Origin: Clostridiales bacterium
GTDB taxonomy: Bacteria; Bacillota; Clostridia; Christensenellales; Borkfalkiaceae
Assembly: GCA_015055545.1 (NCBI GenBank)
Contig: SVHY01000001.1
Coordinates: 1-64,000, forward strand
DNA: 64,000 nucleotides
Direction of reading: 5' to 3'
The position numbers and the translations under genes are program-made. This document shows, piece after piece, positions 52,240 to 61,030 of the stretch. Every line of letters begins with the position of its first letter. The first letter of the stretch is position 1. The notes under the pieces were generated by a model. It saw only the letters and a list, made by a program, of their open reading frames with translations, had not been told where the DNA came from and searched no databases.

Positions 52240-53247
52240 TTATTCCGCATCTTTGGCGAGTTGGGCGAGTAGGTCTTTATCCCGCGCCACCGCGCCGCCG
52301 CCTAATACCGTGGCGAACTGCGGTTCTTCGCATAAGTGATAGCGCATTTCCAGTTTCGCGCCGATATATTGCGGCAGGTACGCAAGTTTCATTACCCCGC
52401 CCGATAAAAACACGCCGTTGCGATTGACCGCCGCCGCGACTTCCGCGGGCAATTTCCGAAGTACCGCGCCCGCGTATTCCAAAATTTTATCCACGTATAC
52501 GCGCATACAATCGGTTAAATCCGCCGCGTGCACGGACGACGCCGCAGGTCGGCACGTTTCTACCGAACTGCCTTCCGCGACGATAGAGCCGCGCGCGTTC
52601 GTCGAAAGCGAACCGATTTCGTTCTTGATTTTTTCCGCCGTCAGCGAACCGATACGCAAACCGTTCACGCGCGCAACACGCGTTAAAATATTCGCGTCCA
52701 TATTATTACCGCCGATATTCATCGACAGTCCCGCGATAATCCCGTCGCCCGAAACGACGGCAATATTCGTAACGCCGCCGCCGATATCCAGACAGAAAAC
52801 GGGATCGGAATTGCTCAGCACCGCACCTGCGCCCACCGCTGCCAAATAGGGCTGTTCGACGGTGAATATCTTTCTCAAACCGCACTCTTGAGCAAGCGCG
52901 ATATAATCTTCTAACAACCGTTGACTTGCACCGCAAGGCACGGCGAGCAAGACCTGCGCGCGCCTGATAGCCGACGGTTTCATGCCGATACGCGTTAAAA
53001 ACGCTTTCAGCATCGCCGCCGCCAAGCGCATATCCACGATTTCGCCTTCGTAAACGGGATAGATAATGCTGGTGTATTCCGCCGTCTTGCCGATTAGATT
53101 TTTCGCTTCTTTGCCGATCGCTTTCACTTCCTTGTCTTCACCCGCAACCGCCACACACGACGGCTCGGCTAAAACAATACCGCTTGACGTATCCGCGCGG
53201 TATATCTTGGTCATAGACGAACCCAAATCAATCGCAAGTTTCCACAT
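52240..53247 (-). CDS. mreB: MreB/Mbl-type rod shape-determining actin homologue
   Basis: The 335-aa actin-fold ATPase guides lateral cell-wall synthesis. AIDLGSSMTKIY (phosphate 1), LDIGGGVTNIAVVS (phosphate 2), NIGGNNMDANI and GVFLSGGVMKLA (adenosine) match MreB. It may be a paralogue (Mbl/MreBH); mreC and mreD are not beside it. It lies downstream of maf, a frequent neighbour of mre genes. AAGGGG precedes the ATG. Confidence 0.88.
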   Translation of the reverse strand: MWKLAIDLGSSMTKIYRADTSSGIVLAEPSCVAVAGEDKEVKAIGKEAKNLIGKTAEYTSIIYPVYEGEIVDMRLAAAMLKAFLTRIGMKPSAIRRAQVLLAVPCGASQRLLEDYIALAQECGLRKIFTVEQPYLAAVGAGAVLSNSDPVFCLDIGGGVTNIAVVSGDGIIAGLSMNIGGNNMDANILTRVARVNGLRIGSLTAEKIKNEIGSLSTNARGSIVAEGSSVETCRPAASSVHAADLTDCMRVYVDKILEYAGAVLRKLPAEVAAAVNRNGVFLSGGVMKLAYLPQYIGAKLEMRYHLCEEPQFATVLGGGAVARDKDLLAQLAKDAE

Positions 53248-53270
53248 ATCTTATCCCCTTTTCCTTTCGT

Positions 53271-53837
53271 TTAATTTATCTTGCGGAGCATTTCTTCCAG
53301 CAATTCGAGCGGCAAGCCCACGACGTTGGAATAACTGCCGTTTACGCTTTCAACGAGCCCCCCGTCCTGTATGCCGTACGCGCCCGCTTTATCCATAGGC
53401 GAGCCCGTTTTTATATACGCGGCTATTTGTTCTTCGGTGAGCGCGTAAAAGCGCACGTCCGTTTTCGCCGCAGCGATATATTCTTTGCGCCCGCCCGTGT
53501 CCGTGGGCAGAGAAATACAAACGCCCGTATACACTTCGTGGCTACGTCCCGACAACGCGCGGAGCATACGCGCCGCATCCCGTTCGTCCTTGGGTTTTCC
53601 CAGCGTTTCGCCGTCCAACGCAACAATGGTATCCGCGCCCAAAACGGCTTTGTTTTTCGCCTGCGGCAAGCACGCGACTTCCCGTGCTTTTTGCGCGGAC
53701 AAAGCTTGAACGAGAGCCGCCTCGCGCAAGCCCTCGTCTTTTTCCTCGCCGTGGGCGGGGATAATATCAAATTCCGCTATCAACTCGCGCAGAAGTTCCT
53801 TTCTTCGCGGCGATGCGCTTGCCAAAATCCAGTCCAT
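53271..53837 (-). CDS. maf: Maf family nucleoside-triphosphate pyrophosphatase
   Basis: The 188-aa protein opens with ILASASPRRKELL and has VLGADTIVALDGETLGKP and SGRSHEVYTGV, the Maf signatures. Maf enzymes hydrolyse dTTP/UTP and modified nucleotides and are tied to septum control. The ATG follows the ppx stop codon with no gap, implying translational coupling. Confidence 0.95.
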   Translation of the reverse strand: MDWILASASPRRKELLRELIAEFDIIPAHGEEKDEGLREAALVQALSAQKAREVACLPQAKNKAVLGADTIVALDGETLGKPKDERDAARMLRALSGRSHEVYTGVCISLPTDTGGRKEYIAAAKTDVRFYALTEEQIAAYIKTGSPMDKAGAYGIQDGGLVESVNGSYSNVVGLPLELLEEMLRKIN

Positions 53838-55349
53838 TTACAGGATTTCCAAGTTCTTTCTGAACGCGCGCTTAAATTCGGGGTTTGCCGCGCTGGCGTC
53901 GCGAATTTCCAACGCCGCGTCGCCCGTGATAATCGTTTTCATAATCACCGAATCCCCGAGCACGTCGCAATTCAAGCCCGTAACCACGCCGCATTGCGAA
54001 CGGTCCAAGCTTTCCGCAATCCGCAAAAGAACGCCCAGTTTTTTCACCGCGTCCAAATCCTCTTCGTTGACGATATCCTTATATTTTTGCCATTCGCCAA
54101 GGGGCAATTCCTCGCGGTTATGGCAACCTGCCACGAACGCCGCAAGCACGATTTCTCTATGCGTAGCACCGTAAATCGCGGAGTTCAAACCCATATACCA
54201 GCTGTGTTTTGCGTGGTTGTAATACCGCATACAACGCCCGCAATCGTGCAAGCTTGCCGCTATCTTCAAGATTTTGAGATACTGACGGGAGAACTTATGC
54301 AATACGCGTAGTTGTTTGAAAAGCTGAATAGACAGCTGCACCACGTGTTCCACGTGTTTAGTGCTACAACCGGAATAGCGCACGAGCGTTTCCAAACTGT
54401 ACGAAAGCACGTCGGAAATGGGTTTTTCTTGCGTGATAGGCAAGGCTTGATTAATCATAAGCCCTTCGCGCAAGCCCGAACCGCTGATCGCGAACGTGTT
54501 GATATTCGCGTAATCCGTGAACGCCTTGATAATCGCCATCGACGCGGGCATAATATCCGCGCGACGGGGAGATAAGCCCTTGATTTTCTTACGCTTGTCC
54601 ACGTCAAGCGATTTCATCATGCCGTAGATGTTTTCAAATTCTTCCGTCTTCATGCGGTAGTTGTGCGGCGTGTCGAGCGGATATTTACGTACGAGTTTAG
54701 AGATTTTGAACAGGTTTCTAAACGAACCGCCAACGCCGATCATTTGCGCCTCGGGGTCTATCTCCTTAATCCAAGGCAACGTCTTTAACTGTTCGGTGAA
54801 GAACTCTTCGATATGCGCCGCCGCAATTTCAGGCGTGGGATCGTTTGCAAAGAGTTCGGTAAGCGTTACCGCTCCGAACGGAAGCGAGGCGTAGTGCAAT
54901 AAATTTCTACGGTTATACGCAACGATTTTCGTGCTACCGCCACCGATTTCCAAAATCAAGCCCTTGGGGATATCCATGGAATTGATAACGCCACGGTATA
55001 CCAACACCGCCTCTTCTTCTTCGGATAAAACCCGAATAGTAATGTTGCACGAAACTTGAATTTCGTCTAAAAACGAGCGTTGATTTTTCGCTCTGCGCAC
55101 CGCTGCCGTACCCACGGCGATAATACGTTCTACGCCGCTTGCGTCGCACAGGCGTTTGAACATTTTCAACGTTTTAATCGTTTCCGCAATGCGTTGGGGT
55201 TTCAAAAACCCGTCGCGATCCATATCCTGACCTAAACGAACCGTTTCTTTGAGTTCGTCAACCACCATGTAATGCCCGTCCGAAAACATATCTGCAATGA
55301 CGAGCCGTGCCGTATTTGAGCCTAAGTCGATAATACCAATTTTTTCCAC
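53838..55349 (-). CDS. Ppx/GppA phosphatase family protein
   Basis: The 503-aa protein has an ASKHA N-terminal part (IGIIDLGSNTARLVIADM, GLILEIGGGSTKIV, GLREGLMI) and a C-terminal HD-like helical domain (AASLHDCGR). The family splits polyphosphate or pppGpp. Start: GTG at 55347-55349 with AAGGAAAGG upstream. The in-frame ATG at 55427 lies against the -10 box and cannot be in the transcript, so it is excluded. Confidence 0.9.
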   Translation of the reverse strand: MEKIGIIDLGSNTARLVIADMFSDGHYMVVDELKETVRLGQDMDRDGFLKPQRIAETIKTLKMFKRLCDASGVERIIAVGTAAVRRAKNQRSFLDEIQVSCNITIRVLSEEEEAVLVYRGVINSMDIPKGLILEIGGGSTKIVAYNRRNLLHYASLPFGAVTLTELFANDPTPEIAAAHIEEFFTEQLKTLPWIKEIDPEAQMIGVGGSFRNLFKISKLVRKYPLDTPHNYRMKTEEFENIYGMMKSLDVDKRKKIKGLSPRRADIMPASMAIIKAFTDYANINTFAISGSGLREGLMINQALPITQEKPISDVLSYSLETLVRYSGCSTKHVEHVVQLSIQLFKQLRVLHKFSRQYLKILKIAASLHDCGRCMRYYNHAKHSWYMGLNSAIYGATHREIVLAAFVAGCHNREELPLGEWQKYKDIVNEEDLDAVKKLGVLLRIAESLDRSQCGVVTGLNCDVLGDSVIMKTIITGDAALEIRDASAANPEFKRAFRKNLEIL

Positions 55350-55427
55350 TTTCGTTGTACCTTTCCTTTCTCTCTTTGCCCGCGCGTTCGAGCGCGCAAA
55401 AAAATACTCTATATAATTTTTTCCCAT

Positions 55428-55456
55428 AGTTTACCACATAAAACGCGATTTGTAAA
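55428..55456 (-). promoter_or_regulatory. Promoter of the ppx-maf-mreB operon
   Basis: TTTACA (55451-55456), 17-nt spacer, TAAACT (55428-55433). This fixes the ppx start at the downstream GTG. Confidence 0.7.
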
Positions 55457-55596
55457 TACCCTTTTTGAAAATTTTTTTCATTTTTTCAAAATTTTTTCAT
55501 TTTTGATAATTTACCCGCTTTTTTTTGTGCATTTTGCCATACGAAAAACGCGAAAAACTCCCGCTAACGAAAAGCGGGAGCAATAAAAGCAAGGTT

Positions 55597-55959
55597 TTAG
55601 CCGTTTTTGACTTTATACAAAGTACCGAAGGAAAGCACGATTAAAAACGCGCCGAAAGCTTTTTTCAAGACCAAAGACGGAAGATAGGCGGCAAGCGCCG
55701 TTCCGAGCGCGGAAAGAGCCAAGGCGGGCAAGACAATCCACCAAACGCCCTGCGTTTTCAAAAGCCCGTTTTGCGCGTGCGTTTTCAAGGCGAACGCGCT
55801 CATGGGCAAAAATGCAAACAGGTTTGCGCACTGCGCGATTTTTTGTTCCACGCCGCCCACGAGCACCAAAAGCGGTATAGTAACCGTACCGCCGCCCATA
55901 CCCATACCAGCGGGAATCCCACCTAAAAAGCCCAACAAAAGATAGAGATAGAAAGACAT
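55597..55959 (-). CDS. TauE/SafE family half-permease, C-terminal-type half
   Basis: The 120-aa protein has about four membrane helices and the TauE glycine motif FLGGIPAGMGMGGGTVTIPLL. Full-length TauE/SafE exporters (~250 aa) are two such repeats joined; this is one. The ATG abuts a hairpin array and has no SD. The sister half is 250 bp upstream. Either the two act as a heterodimer, as small paired TauE proteins do in other Clostridia, or one gene was split by the array. Substrate (sulfite, sulfoacetate or other anion) unknown. Confidence 0.75.
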   Translation of the reverse strand: MSFYLYLLLGFLGGIPAGMGMGGGTVTIPLLVLVGGVEQKIAQCANLFAFLPMSAFALKTHAQNGLLKTQGVWWIVLPALALSALGTALAAYLPSLVLKKAFGAFLIVLSFGTLYKVKNG

Positions 55960-56216
55960 ATGTAAAAACGCAAAAGCGTTTTTACAGTGATATAAATTCG
56001 CCAAAAGCGAATTTGTGATATGTTGCTACGCAACGTGATATGCCCCTGCGGGGCGTGATATACGCCTTGCGGCGCGTGGTGGCTGTATTATAAATTATCC
56101 CACAACGTTTTGCCCACGGCAAAACATATCACTTTTTCGCAAGAAAAAATCTCACTCCACGAAAGCGGAATTTCACATTACGCAAAGCGTAATATATCAC
56201 TGTTTTTCAGCTCCCG
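55960..56216. repeat. Mirror-spaced hairpin array (TauE pair)
   Basis: Left half palindromes, each followed by GTGATAT: GTAAAAACGCaaaaGCGTTTTTAC, AAATTCGCcaaaaGCGAATTT, GTTGctacGCAAC, GCCCctgcGGGGC. Right half palindromes, each followed by ATATCAC or a close variant: GTTTTGCCcacGGCAAAAC, TTTTTCgcaaGAAAAA, TTACGCaaaGCGTAA. The centre GTATTATAAATTATCCCACA resembles the core of the other arrays. Confidence 0.88.
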
Positions 56217-56578
56217 CTGAAAAACAAAACCGCGCCCGCTAAAAACTGCAACGCCGCGAAAATGAGCGTTATTTTTTTCGTGGGCAATTTACCTAATAAT
56301 TTTGCACCCAACACCCCGCCCGCGCTCACACCGAGCGCCGTGGGTACGAGTACGGAAAAATCGTATAAACCCCGCCAAGCGTATAAAATGAACGAGAACA
56401 AGGATATGGGCAAAATAACCAAAATCGCCGTGGCGTGCGCTACCTTTTCTTCATAGCCCGTTTTCGTCAACAACGGCACGGCAATCATACCCCCGCCACC
56501 GCCGAATAAGCTGTTTGCCGCGCCGACGACGCCACCGCAAAAAAGACGTTTTGCGTTCACCGATTTCAAATTTTCCAA
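56207..56578 (-). CDS. TauE/SafE family half-permease, N-terminal-type half
   Basis: The 123-aa protein has about four membrane helices and GVVGAANSLFGGGGGMIAVPLL, the first-repeat motif of TauE/SafE. Together with the downstream 120-aa half it equals one full exporter. The stop lies at the edge of the hairpin array, whose first palindrome overlaps the gene end. No SD is clear at the ATG. Confidence 0.78.
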   Translation of the reverse strand: MENLKSVNAKRLFCGGVVGAANSLFGGGGGMIAVPLLTKTGYEEKVAHATAILVILPISLFSFILYAWRGLYDFSVLVPTALGVSAGGVLGAKLLGKLPTKKITLIFAALQFLAGAVLFFSGS

Positions 56579-56674
56579 AATTTACACCTCTCGCGCACGC
56601 GTTTCATATATATTTTGCGTAAATTTTTGCTTTTTATCAAACTTTTTCTTTTAATAGCCACCGTAAACGCTTGC

Positions 56675-56703
56675 CAATAAATCGATTTTGTATTAAAATA
56701 ATA
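56675..56703 (+). promoter_or_regulatory. Promoter of the 1127-aa surface protein gene
   Basis: TTGCCA, 17-nt spacer, TAAAAT upstream of a ~85-nt leader. AAAAAAGGTGG is the SD before the ATG at 56788. Confidence 0.65.
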
Positions 56704-56787
56704 TAGCGTGGCGAAATATCCACCGATTTTTCGGCGTATGACGCTTTCGCAAAGACAGTAAAAACAAAACCAAAAAAGGTGGTTTAT

Positions 56788-59700
56788 ATGAGAAAAAATA
56801 AATTTCTTGCACTTTGGTTATCGGTTATGATGCTCTCTTCCACGGCGGCGGCTTTGGCTGCGTGCGCGGAAGAAGAAACGACGACCGACGACGAATCCAC
56901 GTCCACGGAATCGACGGAATCTACTTCCACGCCCAAGGACACGGGTATTATTAAAAACATGGGCTTCGAGCTGGATTTAGAAGACGAAGAAAAACCCATT
57001 CTCACTTCCGTTACGGGCTGGACGCGCGCGGTCAACTCCGCGACAAGCGGTAGCGCGCTTTCTTCTAAGGCGGCAAGCGGTGTTATCGACACGGCGAACT
57101 GGGCGGATTTGACGACTTCTAAACTCGGCGATTTAAAAATCGACGATTTGGTTGCCGACGAAGAAAAAGCGGCAGCAAACTGGGACAAGCTCACGACGAA
57201 AGACAAGCTGGAATATTACAAGGCTTGGGAAGAAAAGAACAAAGACGATAAAGAAGCGGATATCGAAGATTTGGAATTTTACCAATCGTTCAATATCGAC
57301 GTAGACGATTTACCCGCGGCAACCGTAGCCAACCCCGGCACGCATTATGCAGCGGACGACGCGGCAAACAAAGATAACACGTCCGTCTTGATGATTCACA
57401 ACGAATATTCCAACTCTACCTACGATAGTTTCGGTACGGCGCAAAAGTTCACGTCCTCGTCCACCGTAACGGTTACGGCAGGCACGCGCGCGGAGTTTTC
57501 CGTTTGGGTGAAAACGAGCGACCTTACCACCACCAACTCTTACGGCGAGGAACAACCCGCCGTGAATAAGGGTGCGTATATCAGCATTACCAACACGGTC
57601 GGCGGTAAAACGATGGACCCTGTGGAAATTCAAAATATCCAAGCGGACGAATGGACAAAATACACGTTCACGCTCCAAAGCGCGTCGTTCGCAGATTCCA
57701 CGTTCACGATCGTTTTAGGGCTTGGTAAAGGCGGCGGTACGGACAGAAGCGAATACGTCAACGGTTACGCGTTCTTCGACGACATCACCTGTACGACGGC
57801 CATTGCAGAAAAAATCACCAATCCAACCGTCGATTTTGCAAGCGATAAAGACGAACGTATTTTAAGCGCGGCGAACAAGAACGTTTCCATTGATTATTCC
57901 GATTCCGAAACGGCAACGGCGATTGATTTGAACGCTTACGACATTAGCTCCGCTTTGACGAAAGAAAAAATCGGTTCAAAAGAATACACGGCGGAAGAAT
58001 GGTTGGGCGTTGCTTGGGATAAAACCAACGACATCAAAGGCGCGTTGAAAACGGGCGCGGAAATCAAAGCGATGACAGACAACAAGTACGCGCAAACGGT
58101 GTATAACAACTATCTTGGCGAAAGCGAAGACAATACGGAAATGTTCGTATTCCTTTCGGCGAGCGGCGCGGCGTACACGACGGAAGTGAAGACCACGGGT
58201 CAAGATTACCTCGTCAAACTCCCCGCAGAAGAAAAATATATGGCTCTTTCGTTCTTTGTCAAGACGAGCAATTTGAGCGGCTTTACGGGCGCGAACGTAA
58301 CGGTAGTTGACGGCGACAACAAGACGTCCATCTCCTCTATCGACACGTCGGCGGTGGAAGGCGTAAACCTCGTGGGCGCGGACGGTAAAACGACGAAAGA
58401 AGACATTCACGACGGTTGGCAACAATGCTTTATCTTCCTCTCCAACGACACGGACGAAGAACAGGAATTCTATTTAGAACTCACGTTCGGACCTACGGCG
58501 GTGAAAGATACGGCGGAAAGCGCATACTATCCCGGATTCGTAGCGTTCAAGGATTTCCAAGTCTACCCTAATTTGAGCAAGGAAGCGTACGAATGTGCGA
58601 CGAGCGGCACGTACACGAGCGTCGTTACGCTCACGGAAGAATCGGAAGAAGCGGCGGGCGACAACGGTTTCGACTCCCCTATGGGCGTACCCTCCGATGC
58701 GATTGAAAACGGTTATGCATTCCCGCAAAACTATCGCGGCGTATACTCGGGCGACGGCTTGGTAAACGGCGTGGGTTCGAGCAGTGTGAACACCCCTGAA
58801 AAAGATCTTTCGACGGGGCTTTTGAATAAAGAACACGCGGCAAACTATACGGCAATTTTGGAAACGCTCGGCGGCACGGGCGCAACTTGGGACAGCGTAT
58901 TTGGTAGCAACGTTACGCAACCGCTCGTTATCTACAACCACAACCACGTAGCGCAAGAAAAGGCGTACGGTTATATCGGTAAAACGACGAACTTAGCGGC
59001 GAATACGTACACCACGATTTCCATGCGCGTGAAAACGAGCGCGGGCGCAAAAGCGTCTATCTATCTTATTGATACAGACGACAAAACGCGCGCTTCCACG
59101 TTGACCATCGGTGCAAACGCAACCTACTGGTACGACGACGAAGGCAATATCTGCGTAAGCGATCCGTCCAAGAGCACGTTTAATGAAAAGAAAGATATCG
59201 CGTTCAAACTGCAACCCAACGGCTTGTATAAAGTCAACGAGAAGTGGTCGGGCGCGGCGAACGCAGACAAGAACGCATACTATGCAAACCTTTCCGCGTA
59301 TACGGAAAAGGACGAAGCGGGCAACCTGCTCGTTGCGGAAAACGGCGTTTCGTACGATTACACGGACAAGTGGTTGAACGACGGCAACGACGGTATCGCG
59401 TATTATAATAAGGACGGCAAATTCTACGCGGACAGCGCGCATACGGTAGTCGTGAAGAACCTTGCCGACGTAGCAGAACTTCCCGTACGCACGACGGCGC
59501 AAGCGGCGAAAGCGTTGCAATACACGGAAATCGACACCAACGGCGAATGGGCAACCGTCACGTTCTATATCCATACGGGCGATCTTGCGAAGAACTACCG
59601 TTTGGAAGTTTGGAACGGCACGCGCGACGGTAGCGTAAAGAACGGCGCGAATTCGTACGTCATGTTCGATGCGTACAAACCCGCGGACGTAGACGCGACG

Positions 59701-60171
59701 TCGTTCGCAAACCTTATCAAGGAAAGACAGGATTTGGGCGCGGATTATTTTGAAAGCGTATACTCGTTCTACGATACGGACAAATTCTTGCGCTACGACG
59801 AAACGGCGGACAAGAACGAAGTCGGCAATTCTTACGAAAGCTATCTCTCCTCCGCTTACACGAAGAACGTTGCTTATCTTGCTTATCAAGACGAAAGCGA
59901 AAACGTATACGAAACGTACGTTGACTACGCGCTTTCGGAAATTGAAGTAGCGGCAGACGTAGAAGAATCGGACGACGAAGATGCGAGCGACGAAGACGAA
60001 ACGAGCGACGAACCCACCAACGTATGGCTTTTGGCAAGCTCTATTTCGATTGCCGCAGTCTTGTTGTTGGCTGTAGCAAGCCTTATCATTCGTAAGGTTG
60101 TAAAGAACCGCAGAAAGCATAGCGCAACGGCTACGCCCAAAGCGAAGAAAGAAAAGAAATCCAAGAAATAA
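56788..60171 (+). CDS. Large surface lipoprotein with C-terminal membrane anchor
   Basis: The 1127-aa protein starts with a lipoprotein signal (MRKNKFLALWLSVMMLSSTA, lipobox ALAAC), then an acidic Ser/Thr/Glu stretch. It has three or so large beta-rich regions (about 180-340, 430-600, 690-990) with carbohydrate-binding-like jelly-roll motifs (VTAGTRAEFSVWVKTSDL, DEWTKYTFTLQSASF, YVNGYAFFDDI). A C-terminal helix (LLASSISIAAVLLLAVASLI) and a Lys-rich tail close it. Both a lipid and a C-terminal membrane anchor is an unusual pairing. I do not recognise a named family; glycan binding is inferred. Confidence 0.7.
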   Translation: MRKNKFLALWLSVMMLSSTAAALAACAEEETTTDDESTSTESTESTSTPKDTGIIKNMGFELDLEDEEKPILTSVTGWTRAVNSATSGSALSSKAASGVIDTANWADLTTSKLGDLKIDDLVADEEKAAANWDKLTTKDKLEYYKAWEEKNKDDKEADIEDLEFYQSFNIDVDDLPAATVANPGTHYAADDAANKDNTSVLMIHNEYSNSTYDSFGTAQKFTSSSTVTVTAGTRAEFSVWVKTSDLTTTNSYGEEQPAVNKGAYISITNTVGGKTMDPVEIQNIQADEWTKYTFTLQSASFADSTFTIVLGLGKGGGTDRSEYVNGYAFFDDITCTTAIAEKITNPTVDFASDKDERILSAANKNVSIDYSDSETATAIDLNAYDISSALTKEKIGSKEYTAEEWLGVAWDKTNDIKGALKTGAEIKAMTDNKYAQTVYNNYLGESEDNTEMFVFLSASGAAYTTEVKTTGQDYLVKLPAEEKYMALSFFVKTSNLSGFTGANVTVVDGDNKTSISSIDTSAVEGVNLVGADGKTTKEDIHDGWQQCFIFLSNDTDEEQEFYLELTFGPTAVKDTAESAYYPGFVAFKDFQVYPNLSKEAYECATSGTYTSVVTLTEESEEAAGDNGFDSPMGVPSDAIENGYAFPQNYRGVYSGDGLVNGVGSSSVNTPEKDLSTGLLNKEHAANYTAILETLGGTGATWDSVFGSNVTQPLVIYNHNHVAQEKAYGYIGKTTNLAANTYTTISMRVKTSAGAKASIYLIDTDDKTRASTLTIGANATYWYDDEGNICVSDPSKSTFNEKKDIAFKLQPNGLYKVNEKWSGAANADKNAYYANLSAYTEKDEAGNLLVAENGVSYDYTDKWLNDGNDGIAYYNKDGKFYADSAHTVVVKNLADVAELPVRTTAQAAKALQYTEIDTNGEWATVTFYIHTGDLAKNYRLEVWNGTRDGSVKNGANSYVMFDAYKPADVDATSFANLIKERQDLGADYFESVYSFYDTDKFLRYDETADKNEVGNSYESYLSSAYTKNVAYLAYQDESENVYETYVDYALSEIEVAADVEESDDEDASDEDETSDEPTNVWLLASSISIAAVLLLAVASLIIRKVVKNRRKHSATATPKAKKEKKSKK

Positions 60172-60186
60172 TTTTTAGCATAAACC

Positions 60187-60224
60187 AAGCGCCCCGCTTA
60201 TGAAAAGCGGGGCGCAATTTTTAT
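60187..60224 (+). terminator. Terminator of the 1127-aa protein gene
   Basis: GCGCCCCGCTT-ATGAA-AAGCGGGGCGC followed by AATTTTTAT. Eleven-bp perfect stem. Confidence 0.9.
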
Positions 60225-60230
60225 ACAGTT

Positions 60231-61022
60231 TTATAATTCGTATTTGCGGTTAAGCCATGCGTACTTGACGGGCGCAAGCGGATTATAGGGCAATTTCTCC
60301 CACGAATCCTTCCCTACGATTTCCGCAATCGCGGCAAGATTTTTCGGTGTATCGGTTATATTCGGAATGAGCGGCGTACGAATAACGAACGGCGTTCCGC
60401 TCTCTCGCAAAATTTCCAAATTCTTTAAAATTAGTTGGTTGGAAACGCCCGTGTATCGGATATGTTCCCTTTCATCGGCTAATTTTAAATCAAATAGAAC
60501 GTAGTCCACGCGTTCCACCACTCGACGAAAGAGTTCGCTATTTGCATATCCACACGTTTCTACGGCGGTATGAATATCCACTTTCTCTATCGCCTTCAAA
60601 ATTTCTTCGCCCTGCAACAACGGCTCGCCACCCGAAAAGGTAATACCGCCCTGCTCGCCGTACAGACGTTTTTGCTTTTCTACCAAACGCACGAACGCGT
60701 TTTCGTCCAACGTCGAAAGCGCATACCGCAACGCAACGCTCGGACAGACCGCTACACACGCACCGCAAAGCCTACATTTATCACGCAAAATATCGTGCTT
60801 GTTTTCGCTTAAAACGTGCGCGCCGTTTGGGCAAGCCTGCACGCACGCTCCGCAACCGATACACTTTTCCGCTTGATACAATAGGCTTTGGCTTATGCTT
60901 TGCGTTTCAGGGTTATGACACCACGCACAGCGTAGCGGACAACCGCCCAAAAAAATCGTCGTACGAATCCACGGCCCGTCGTGCAAAGAAAATTCCTGTA
61001 TTTCCGTGATTTTCAGTCCCAT
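60231..61022 (-). CDS. Glycyl radical enzyme activase (radical SAM)
   Basis: The 263-aa radical SAM protein forms the glycyl radical on the neighbouring enzyme. CPLRCAWC (about 28-35) binds the catalytic 4Fe-4S cluster. An inserted two-cluster ferredoxin domain follows (CIGCGACVQACP, CRLCGACVAVCP), typical of activases for non-PFL glycyl radical enzymes. ITFSGGEPLLQ and VETCGYA are further SAM-binding motifs. The start is ATG at 61022 with TAAGG, 8 nt after the enzyme gene. Confidence 0.93.
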   Translation of the reverse strand: MGLKITEIQEFSLHDGPWIRTTIFLGGCPLRCAWCHNPETQSISQSLLYQAEKCIGCGACVQACPNGAHVLSENKHDILRDKCRLCGACVAVCPSVALRYALSTLDENAFVRLVEKQKRLYGEQGGITFSGGEPLLQGEEILKAIEKVDIHTAVETCGYANSELFRRVVERVDYVLFDLKLADEREHIRYTGVSNQLILKNLEILRESGTPFVIRTPLIPNITDTPKNLAAIAEIVGKDSWEKLPYNPLAPVKYAWLNRKYEL

Positions 61023-61030
61023 ACGCAACC

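Noticed and set aside
55350-55427. Longer N-terminus for the Ppx/GppA protein
   Set aside because: The ATG at 55427 abuts the -10 box, so it is upstream of the transcript start; the GTG at 55349 has the SD.
58993-60120. Long minus-strand open frame opposite the 1127-aa surface protein
   Set aside because: Composition (Arg, Val, Phe rich) and lack of SD mark it as the shadow of the plus-strand gene.
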